NCBI GenBank assembly: GCA_020633515.1
Contig: JACKDM010000027.1
Location: 1-64,000, forward strand
Length of the DNA stretch: 64,000 bases
From: Myxococcales bacterium
GTDB lineage: Bacteria; Myxococcota; Bradymonadia; UBA7976; UBA1532
Direction: 5' to 3'
This document shows, piece by piece, positions 57,519 through 64,000 of this stretch. Both the position numbers and the translations under genes were made by a program. Numbering within the stretch: position 1 is the first letter of the stretch; the number at the start of each line of letters is the position of its first letter. The notes beneath the pieces were generated by a model. It searched no databases, was not told the DNA's origin, and saw only the letters and a list, made by a program, of their open reading frames with translations.

Positions 57519-59036
57519 ATGACCAGGCCGCTCCGCATCGCCTTCGCCCGCATCGCGCAAGAGAGCCACGCGCTCTCCCCGCTCCGCACCACCGTCGACG
57601 ACTTCCGCCGCTTCCACTACCTCGAAGGTCAAGCCCTCCTCCGCGCCTGCGGCCGCTTCGCCCCCGAGGCCCGCGGCTTCGCCCGCAACGCCGAGCTCTC
57701 CGGCTTCGTCCGCGCCGCCGCCGAGGCCGACGCCGTCGAGCCCGTCCCCCTCTTCAGCGCCTGGGCCATCCCCGCCGGCCCCCTCGACGCCGTCACCTTC
57801 GCCCACTTCCGCGACCGCCTCCGCGCCGACCTCCGCGCCGCCGGCCCCCTCGACGGCCTCTTCCTCTCCCTGCACGGCGCCATGAACGCCGACGGCGTCA
57901 CCGACCCCGAAGGCGAGCTCATCGCCGCCGCCCGCGAGGTCATCGGCGACCGCCCCATCGGCGCCACCTTCGACCTGCACGGCCTCCTCACCCGCCCCAA
58001 GGTCGAGGGCCTCGACATCTGCGTCGCCTACCGCACCAACCCCCACCGCGACCACGCCAAGGTCGGACGCAAGGCCGGCGCGCTCCTCATCCGCGCCCTC
58101 CGCGGCGAGATCGAGCCCACCTCCGCCTGGCGCAGCCTCCCCATGCTCCTCGGCGGCGGCCCCACCGTCGACTTCATGCGCCCCATGCGCGCCGTCTACG
58201 CCGAGCTCGACCGCATCGAGCGCGACCCCCGCGTGCTCTCGACGAGCCTCTTCATGTGCCACCTCTGGAACAACCACCCCGAGCTCGGCTGGAGCGCCCA
58301 CGTCACCACCGACGGCGACCCCGCGCTCGCCGAGCGCCTCGCCGAAGAGATCGCCGACCTCGCCTGGTCGGTGAAGGACGAGATGCCACCCACCTTCCTC
58401 TCGCCGTCCGAAGCCATCACCCGCGTCCGCGAAGCCAGCGTGCGCCGAAGGCTCGGCACCGTCTGCGTCTGCGACGCGAGCGACGTCGTCACCGCCGGCG
58501 CCCCCGGCGAGAACACCCGCCTCCTCGAAGCCTTCCTCCGCGAAGGCCGCGACCTCGTCACCTACATCCCTCTCCGCGATCCCATCGCCATCGAAGAGCT
58601 CTGGGGCACCCCACCCGGCGCCACCGTCGACATCACCCTCGGCGGCCGCCTCGACCCCGCCCGCAACACCGGCCTCGCCGTGCGCGGCAAGATCCGCGCG
58701 GCCGTGCGCAACGACATCGTCGGCCGCATGATCGCGCTCCAGATCGACCGGGTCACCGTCGTCATCACCGAAGGCATCCCCGCTGCCATCAAGCCCGCCT
58801 TCTACACCGGCCTCGGCCTCTCGATCTGGAAGGCCGACGCCGTCGTCGTCAAGACCTTCTTCCCCTTCCGTCTCTTCTTCCTGCCCTACAGCCGCCTCAG
58901 CCTCTATGTGAAGAGCGAAGGACTCACCGACTTCGACGCCGCCTATGTCATCGACTTCGCCGATCCCATGCACCCCCGCGACGAGGTCCACCGCTGGCGC
59001 CCCGCCGACCGCCGCCGCCGCGCCGTCACCGGCTGA
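57519..59036 (+). CDS. M81-family metallopeptidase (MlrC-like)
   Basis: A 505-aa protein. N-terminal family motif IAFARIAQESHALSP (usually QE-[ST]-N), LFLSLHGAMNADG, ATFDLHGLLT and YRTNPHRDHAKVG (metal-binding His residues) match the MlrC N-terminal domain. The MlrC C-terminal domain follows (VCDASDVVTAGAPGEN, VVVKTFFPFRLFFLPYS). MlrC takes part in microcystin peptide breakdown; most relatives have unknown peptide or amide substrates. It carries no signal peptide. It starts 36 nt after the TPR gene. Confidence 0.87.
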   Translation: MTRPLRIAFARIAQESHALSPLRTTVDDFRRFHYLEGQALLRACGRFAPEARGFARNAELSGFVRAAAEADAVEPVPLFSAWAIPAGPLDAVTFAHFRDRLRADLRAAGPLDGLFLSLHGAMNADGVTDPEGELIAAAREVIGDRPIGATFDLHGLLTRPKVEGLDICVAYRTNPHRDHAKVGRKAGALLIRALRGEIEPTSAWRSLPMLLGGGPTVDFMRPMRAVYAELDRIERDPRVLSTSLFMCHLWNNHPELGWSAHVTTDGDPALAERLAEEIADLAWSVKDEMPPTFLSPSEAITRVREASVRRRLGTVCVCDASDVVTAGAPGENTRLLEAFLREGRDLVTYIPLRDPIAIEELWGTPPGATVDITLGGRLDPARNTGLAVRGKIRAAVRNDIVGRMIALQIDRVTVVITEGIPAAIKPAFYTGLGLSIWKADAVVVKTFFPFRLFFLPYSRLSLYVKSEGLTDFDAAYVIDFADPMHPRDEVHRWRPADRRRRAVTG

Positions 59037-59139
59037 AGAACCGCTCTGAGAGCGAACTCTGCCCTCGCCCTGGCCGGCATTGGGGCTGGCATCCCTCCGC
59101 CGTGCGCGTCATCATCGACCCGCCACCACCGGAGGGACC

Positions 59140-60357
59140 ATGCGCCGCCCCCATGCACTGCTCACCGCCGCGCTCCTCGCCGTCGCGCCCCTCGCCGCCG
59201 CCATCCTCGCCGGCTGCGACGAGGCCGCCCCCGCCGAAGCCACCCCACCCGACGCCCGCCTCGGCCGCCCCGATGACACCGGCCTCATCCCCGTGCTCGA
59301 CGCCGAGCGCGACAGCCTCCCCACCGCCGACGCCGATCCCATCACCGACGCCGCCCCCGACGCCGATCCCATCACCGACGCCGCCCGCGACGCCGCCGCA
59401 CCCGACGCCCGCGTCATCGCCTGCGGCGAGTTCTCCGCCCGCGCCCGCGGCGCCGTCGAACCCGTCGACATCGTCTGGCTCATCGACGCCTCGCCGAGCA
59501 TGGCCGAAGAGATCGCGCTCATCGAAGCCAACCTCAACGCCTTCGCCGATCGCATCGGCGCCTCCGGGCTCGACCACCACGTCGTCATCGTCGGCGCCGA
59601 CCGCGACCTCTGCGCCGATGGCCGCTGCTACTTCGAGATCTGCGTGCCCCCGCCGCTCAGCGCCGCGCCCGGCTGCCCCGACACCGACAGCGAGCGCTAC
59701 CGCCACGTCCGCGCCCCCATCCACTCCCGCGAGCTGCTCGACGTCGCCGTGACCGAGCTCGACGCCATCGCCGCCTTCCTCCGCGCCGGCGTCACCACCC
59801 ATGTCATCGCGGTCACCGACGACGACATCGGCTTCGGCCGCGACGCCCACGAGTTCCTCGCCGCCGTCGCCCCCGTCATGCCATCGATGGTCTTCCACAG
59901 CATCGTCGACGAGATCGGCCGCCTCCCGAGCTGCGGCCTCTTCGGCGAGCCGCCCTGCTCGTGCGGCGAGAACCGCGGCGAGACCTACATCACGATCAGC
60001 GACGCCACCGGCGGCCTCGTGCAGTCGGTGTGCAGCGAAGACTGGGATCCCATCTTCGCCGCCCTCGAAGCCCGCGTCGTCGACGGCGCGCGCATCCCCT
60101 GCACCTTCGACCTGCCCGAGCGCCCCCGCGGCCTCGTGCTCGACCCCGAGCGGGTCAACGTCGACCTCGTCACCCCCGGCGGCGACCGGCGCCCGCTGTT
60201 CAACGTCGACGACGCCGCCGGCTGCGCGCGCGACGACACCGGCTGGTACCTCGACGACGCCGCCGCCCCCACCCGCCTCTCGCTCTGCCCCGGCGCCTGC
60301 GGCGAGCGCGAGGGCGACGTCGAGGTCGAGTTCGGCTGTGTCATGCGCAAGCTGTAG
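59140..60357 (+). CDS. VWA-domain lipoprotein
   Basis: A 405-aa protein. GGAGGG (59131-59136) precedes ATG 59140. Lipobox LAGC gives C26. The Asp/Ala/Pro linker (to about residue 88) includes two 30-bp DNA repeats. The VWA domain starts at VDIVWLIDASPSM (MIDAS D-x-S-x-S intact) and runs to about residue 290, with inserted Cys residues (CADGRCYFEICVPPPLSAAPGC; CGLFGEPPCSCG) that suggest disulphides. A second, beta-rich Cys-containing domain follows. Architecture matches other myxobacterial VWA lipoproteins. Directly after the stop comes the palindrome cluster at 60361. Confidence 0.82.
   Translation: MRRPHALLTAALLAVAPLAAAILAGCDEAAPAEATPPDARLGRPDDTGLIPVLDAERDSLPTADADPITDAAPDADPITDAARDAAAPDARVIACGEFSARARGAVEPVDIVWLIDASPSMAEEIALIEANLNAFADRIGASGLDHHVVIVGADRDLCADGRCYFEICVPPPLSAAPGCPDTDSERYRHVRAPIHSRELLDVAVTELDAIAAFLRAGVTTHVIAVTDDDIGFGRDAHEFLAAVAPVMPSMVFHSIVDEIGRLPSCGLFGEPPCSCGENRGETYITISDATGGLVQSVCSEDWDPIFAALEARVVDGARIPCTFDLPERPRGLVLDPERVNVDLVTPGGDRRPLFNVDDAAGCARDDTGWYLDDAAAPTRLSLCPGACGEREGDVEVEFGCVMRKL
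59332..59391 (+). repeat. 30-bp tandem repeat in the lipoprotein linker
   Basis: Two copies (59332-59361 and 59362-59391) differing by one base, encoding ADPITDAAPD and ADPITDAARD. It is the third lipoprotein in the window whose acidic linker grew by short tandem duplication (see also 2221-2285 and 5427-5474). Confidence 0.8.
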
Positions 60358-60360
60358 TCA

Positions 60361-60446
60361 CTCATGCCATCGATGGCATGTATGGCATCGATGCCATACA
60401 TGCCATCGATGCCCACCCGTGCCATCGATGCCATCGCTGCCATCAC
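60361..60446. repeat. Cluster of GATGGC/GCCATC palindromes between convergent genes
   Basis: Two perfect 18-bp palindromes stand end to end: CATGCCATCGATGGCATG (60363-60380) and TATGGCATCGATGCCATA (60381-60398). Four further GCCATC/GATGCC words follow up to 60446. The cluster starts 3 bp after the stop of the VWA lipoprotein gene and ends at the stop of the convergent gene at 60443. It could fold into several alternative hairpins, but no T-run follows. Terminator-like, protein-binding or recombination roles are possible. Confidence 0.8.
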
Positions 60447-63246
60447 TCGAACGGCCGCCGCCGCACCACGAACGGCGCGACGAGGTGCAGCACCGCCAAC
60501 ATGCCCGCCGCCGCCTGCGCCCGCTCCGCGTCCAGCCCCGCGACCCCCACCAGCGCGCCCGCCTGCGCCGCGTACAGCCACCACACCAGCCCCACCACCG
60601 ACCCCAGCGGCACCAACGCCCCCGGCCGCCGACGCGCGTGCAGGATCGCCGCCACCGCCGTCCACAGCGCGCCGATCGCGAACAACGGCAGCCCGAGCCG
60701 CCAGTCCCCGCGCGTGAGCACCACCCCGAGCAGGTGCACCGCCGCGAGCAGATCGGCCGCGAAGCGCGCCGGCAGCGGCGTCGGGCTGCGCCGCGCGGGC
60801 GCCGCGGGCGGGGAGGGGACCGGCGGCGGCGGCGGCGGCGCCACCTCGTCGGCGAGCTCGGGGTAGGGGAGGTCCTCGTCGTCCGCATCAGGCCGCGCCG
60901 CCGCCGCGATCCGCGCCCGCTCGGCCGCCCGCGCCGCCTCGACCTGCGCCACGCTCGGCGGCGCTCAGGCGCGGCGGGCACGCCCGGCGGCGCGACCGCC
61001 GGCGCGCAGACGGCGCCTCGGCCACGACCGGCGGCGCGACCACGACCGGCGGCGTGCCCACGACCGGCCGCGCAGACGGCACCGCGGCCACCGCGGCGCC
61101 TCGGCCACGACCGGCGCCTCGAACGCATCCGGCGATCCCTCGACCGCCCGCCGCGCGGCCGCTTCGGCGGCGCGCATCGACTCCTCCGCCTTGCGGCGAG
61201 CCGCCTCCTCCGCGGCCCGCCGCGCGACGCCACGCCGCCTCGGCCTCGGCCTCCCGCCGCGCCCGCTCCCGCCGCCGCTCGGCCGCCTCCGCGCCTGGCA
61301 CCTCAGCCTGCTCGCGCGCCTCAGCCTGCTCGCGCCTCGCCGCGGCGCGCCTCAGCCTCTCGCCGCGCCTCCGGCGCCTCGGCCTCCCGCCGCGCCTCGA
61401 CCGCCTCGCGCCTCGCCTTCCGCCGCCTCGGCCTCCCGCACGCCTCGGCCTCCCGCCGCGCCTCGGCCTCCGCAGCCGCCTCCGCGTCCTGGCGGGCCTG
61501 CGCCTCGGCCGCCTCCGCCGCCCGGATCGCCGCCTCCCGCTGCGCGGCGCGCTCGGCCTCCCGCCGCGCCTCCTCCCGGGCGGCCGCCTCGGCGGCGCGA
61601 CGCGCCGCGGCGCGACGGACCTCGGCCTCGCGACGGGCCGCGTCCTCGGCCGCGCGACGCTCCGCCTCCAGGCCGCGCGCGCGGCAGCCGCCTCGGCGAC
61701 CGAGCGCCTCTTCGTCCGCCGCCGCCGCGCCTTCGTCCGCGCCGCGCGCTCTTCGTCCGCCGCTGCTTTTCCGCCGCCCGCCGCGCCTCTTCGTCCGCCG
61801 CCCGCCGCGCCTCTTCGTCCGCCGCCCGCCGCGCCGCCTCCTCAGCGACCCGCCGCGCCTCTTCGTCCGCCGCGCGCGCCTCGTCCGCCGCGCCCGCCCT
61901 CCTCCGACCCCGCGCTCCTCGCCGCGCGCCTCCGCCTCGGCCTCCGCGTCGGCCCGCAGCGCCGCCGCCGCCATCTGCTCCGCCCGCCGCCGCAGCTCCG
62001 CCTCCTCGGCCGCCCGCCGCGCCGCCTCCGCCGCCTCGGCCTCCGCCTGCCGCGCCGCCTCTTCCTCCGCCCGCCGCGCCGCCTCCGCCGCCTCCGCCGC
62101 CTCCGCCGCCGCCCGCTCCGCCGCCGGATCGGGCCGCAGCGCCGCCACCTCCGCCGGATCGGGCACATACACCGGCAGCGGCCCCGCCCCGAGCGCCGCC
62201 AGCCGCGCCGACATCTCCGCCGGCGCCAGCGCGAACCCCGCCACCGGCCCCTCGCCCCGCCACACCACCTGCTCGCTCCGGCTCGGCCGATGGATCGCGC
62301 ACAGCTCCTCGCCCGCCTCCCCCGCCCGCAGGTAGAACACCCAGCCCCCCGCCGCGCACGCCAGCCGATCGCCGTCCACCCCCTTCGCCGCCTCGGCCAG
62401 CACCAGCACGTCGTCCAGCTCCAGATCGGCCCAGAAGAGCTGCCCCTCGGCCGCGTACACCACCCCCGCGCCCTCCGGATCGGCGCAGATCGCGTCGATC
62501 GCCGGGTGCGCCCGCCAGAAGGTCCGCGGCGCCTGCCCGGTCAGCGGCTTGCGCGCCAGCCGCTGCCGCCCCGCGAGCAGGTGCGCGAAGTAGAGCTGCC
62601 GCCGCGTGTGGCAATAGGCCAGCCCCGCGTCGGGCGCGATCCGCAGCGGCTCGGTCAGCGCCAGCGTCCGCGCCGACGGCGCCCGCCCCCCGAGCACGTC
62701 CGGCCCCTCACCCGGCTTGTCGACGTCGAGCACCACCACCGTGTAGAGGTCACCCGCGCCCCGTTGCAGGTAGAACACCTGCCGCCCCCCCGGCGCGAAC
62801 CGCGGGCAGCGCAGCCCCATCCGATCCGGGTTGCCCGCCCCCGCCACCAGCGCCTGCCCCTCCGCGTCGAGCGGGTGGTCGGGGTCGATCGCAAAGACAT
62901 ACACATCCGCCGCCAGCGCCGGCCCGTGCCGCCCGCTCGCCACCAGCCGCCGCCCATCGTCGGAGAACGCCACCCGATCGAAGGTCCACGCCGGATCGAG
63001 CGACGCCGCCAGCCACCGCAGCGCCCCCCGATCGAGATCGACGAGCGCGCACCGCGTCGCCGCCCGCCCCCCCGCCACCTCGTCGACGAGCGTCGCCGCC
63101 ACCCGCCGCCCGCTCGGATCGGGCGCGATCGCATAGCCACCCCCCTGCGGGTGCGCGATCAGGCAGCGCGTCGCGCCGTCGGCGATCCGAATGGCATCGA
63201 GGCGACGCCCCCCGGCGCCCCCCCGGTCGAGGAGGATCCACTCCAC
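60443..63246 (-). pseudogene. Beta-propeller/Ala-Glu-Arg coiled-coil membrane protein, several frame breaks
   Basis: GTG 63246 opens a protein whose first ~350 residues are a TolB-like beta-propeller (GGGYAIAPDPSGRRVAATLVD, RLVASGRHGPAL, LRCPRFAPGGRQVFYLQR). A very long Ala/Glu/Arg helix follows (AERAAAEAAEAAEAARRAEEEAARQ). Sense moves between frames from about 61930 to 60960 (for example ADEEARRAADEEARRA in another frame). A C-terminal segment (60952 to 60443) holds two or three membrane helices (LPLFAIGALWTAVAAIL, VPLGSVVGLVWWLYAAQ, AAAGMLAVLHLVAPFVV). TolA-like architecture in reverse. Shifts fall in GCCGCC-type runs, so they are probably errors. The reconstructed product would be about 930 aa. 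Function unknown. Confidence 0.55.
61781..61870 (-). repeat. 24-bp tandem repeat encoding ADEEARRA
   Basis: Copies begin at 61781 and 61805, with a degenerate third at 61829 and another near 61850. Each is read on the minus strand as an eight-residue heptad-like unit of the coiled coil. Slippage in such repeats could produce length variation. Confidence 0.65.
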
Positions 63247-63265
63247 CGCGCCAACGAGCTCTCGG

Positions 63266-64000
63266 TCAGGGCAGCGGCCACCCGTTGAGTCGCTGCGGTT
63301 CGGCCGCGATCAGCAGGCAGGCGCTGTACGCCTCCGCTTCGCCGTCGCCGTCGAGGTCCTGGTCGAGCCGGATCAGGTTCGGCAGGATCGGGAGCACCGG
63401 CCGGAGCTGCCCGCAGAACGCCGGCTCGGGGTCCTGCTCGTCGCAGGCGGCGAGCAACCCGTTGAGCGCCTCGTTGAGCGCCACCTGGGTCACCGCGCCC
63501 CACAACACCCCGTCCTGCAAGGTGAACCCGTCGTTCTGGTCGACCCCCACGTCGCCGCGGATCTCGGCGTCGCTGAAGGCGAGCCGGAGGATGATGTCGC
63601 CGAGGATCGGCACGTCGAGCCCGAAGACGCCCGGCTCGGTGCGCAGCACGCCCTCCCGCACCCGCGCCCGCGGGAACAGGATCAGCGGGCGGCCGTTGGC
63701 GTCGAGCGCGTTGTCGTCGACGGTGTAGACGCCGTTCTCCCGGGTCGCGGTGAGCACCGCGAGGTCGAAGGTGCCGACGTCGCCCGGCGGCTGGAGCCCG
63801 GCGGCGCTGATGAAGAGGTTGAGGCCGCCGCTCGCGATCGAGCTCGCGAGGCCCGCGTTGGCGAAGCCGCCGATCAGCGAGAGCGCGTTGTCGGGGTTGC
63901 CGTCGCCGTTGTTGTCGGGGCAGACCGGGTTGTTGTTGCCGGTGATCTCGAGCCGGGTGAGCCGGCCGACGGCGACGCTGCACGAGGCGTCGACGCCGTC
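63266..64000 (-). CDS. Exported protein, C-terminal part (partial at right edge)
   Basis: The frame is open from the right edge to the TGA at 63266-63268 (244 codons). It reads DGVDASCSVAVGRLTRLEI..., then CPDNNGDGNPDNALSLIGGFANAGLASSIASGGLNLF. It ends with a segment with paired cysteines (LLAACDEQDPEPAFCGQLRPVLPILPNLIRLDQDLDGDGEAEAYSAC). Two D-x-D-G-D type acidic loops suggest calcium binding. It belongs to the same style of Cys/Asp-rich exported protein as those at 2-6 kb. It ends 19 nt upstream of the propeller gene on the same strand. Family not recognised. Confidence 0.65.
   Translation of the reverse strand, partial: DGVDASCSVAVGRLTRLEITGNNNPVCPDNNGDGNPDNALSLIGGFANAGLASSIASGGLNLFISAAGLQPPGDVGTFDLAVLTATRENGVYTVDDNALDANGRPLILFPRARVREGVLRTEPGVFGLDVPILGDIILRLAFSDAEIRGDVGVDQNDGFTLQDGVLWGAVTQVALNEALNGLLAACDEQDPEPAFCGQLRPVLPILPNLIRLDQDLDGDGEAEAYSACLLIAAEPQRLNGWPLP

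Noticed and set aside
54807..58991. A 1394-codon open frame on the minus strand
   Set aside because: It is the antisense of the TPR and MlrC genes, caused by GCC/CGC codons. It spans two real genes of the other strand and shows only Ala/Glu/Gly-rich low-complexity sequence.
60361..60446. A simple rho-independent terminator
   Set aside because: The stems are strong but no T-run follows on either strand, and the words match the genome-wide iterated motif.

Overview
The window is very GC-rich (about 70% in a typical coding line) and reads like a chromosomal contig from a myxobacterium-type organism (Myxococcota, former Deltaproteobacteria). Grounds: several lipoproteins whose lipobox cysteine is followed by Asp/Ala/Pro-rich linkers and Cys/Asp repeats, a soluble hybrid histidine kinase, a SPOR protein, very large TPR proteins, and HARE-HTH/Mrr-type proteins. 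This placement is an inference; no rRNA or tRNA gene is present to confirm it. GTG and TTG starts and 4-base stop/start overlaps are common.

Layout. 1-6.3 kb: exported and lipoprotein genes (VWA protein; hydrolase-like lipoprotein with seven Cys/Asp repeats and a PPC-like end; Cys-rich lipoprotein). 6.4-8.3 kb: PAS-PAS hybrid kinase. 8.3-10.8 kb (minus): coiled-coil protein, YgfZ-like folate protein and a tryptophan-dioxygenase-like protein. 10.9-14.7 kb: DUF2452-like protein and three nucleotide-sugar genes (dehydrogenase, epimerase, GDP-fucose-synthase-like). 14.7-17.0 kb: an AT-richer two-gene ABC-ATPase/Toprim-like module bracketed by 49-bp direct repeats, the best candidate here for an undescribed defence system. 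17.0-23.1 kb: amine/amino-acid catabolic cluster (aldehyde dehydrogenase, two class-III aminotransferases, CoA-transferase subunits A and B, cupin). 23.3-29.5 kb: HARE-HTH/Mrr-like gene, phosphodiester-glycosidase-like gene and a small exported protein, all with reading-frame breaks. 29.6-33.3 kb: yicC, gmk and relA/spoT. 33.3-38.3 kb: exported amidohydrolase, MBL-fold hydrolase, broken glycosidase, SPOR protein, Asp-rich lipoprotein. 38.4-46.5 kb: a long tightly packed run lepA-lepB-pyrR-pyrB-pyrC'-carA-lipoprotein, then trmL. 47-49.5 kb: AT-richer orphan gene and an AAA/PD-(D/E)XK gene interrupted by a 178-bp hairpin element. 49.5-52.4 kb: proC, divIVA-like, yggU and a membrane metallopeptidase. 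52.5-60.4 kb: giant TPR protein, MlrC-like M81 metallopeptidase, VWA lipoprotein. 60.4-64 kb (minus): a beta-propeller/coiled-coil membrane protein and a partial exported protein.

How genes work together: the pyr genes plus carA make carbamoyl-aspartate under PyrR control, but the dihydroorotase-like member has lost most metal ligands and is probably a structural PyrC'. gmk and relA/spoT link GTP supply and the stringent response. The 17-23 kb cluster could deaminate an omega-amino acid, oxidise the aldehyde and activate the acid with CoA. Two cross-cutting observations: (i) the quasi-palindrome GATGNCATC is strongly over-represented and condenses into a palindrome cluster at 60.36-60.45 kb; (ii) many frame breaks sit in extremely GC-rich simple sequence, mostly inside low-complexity proteins, which looks more like assembly error than gene decay.
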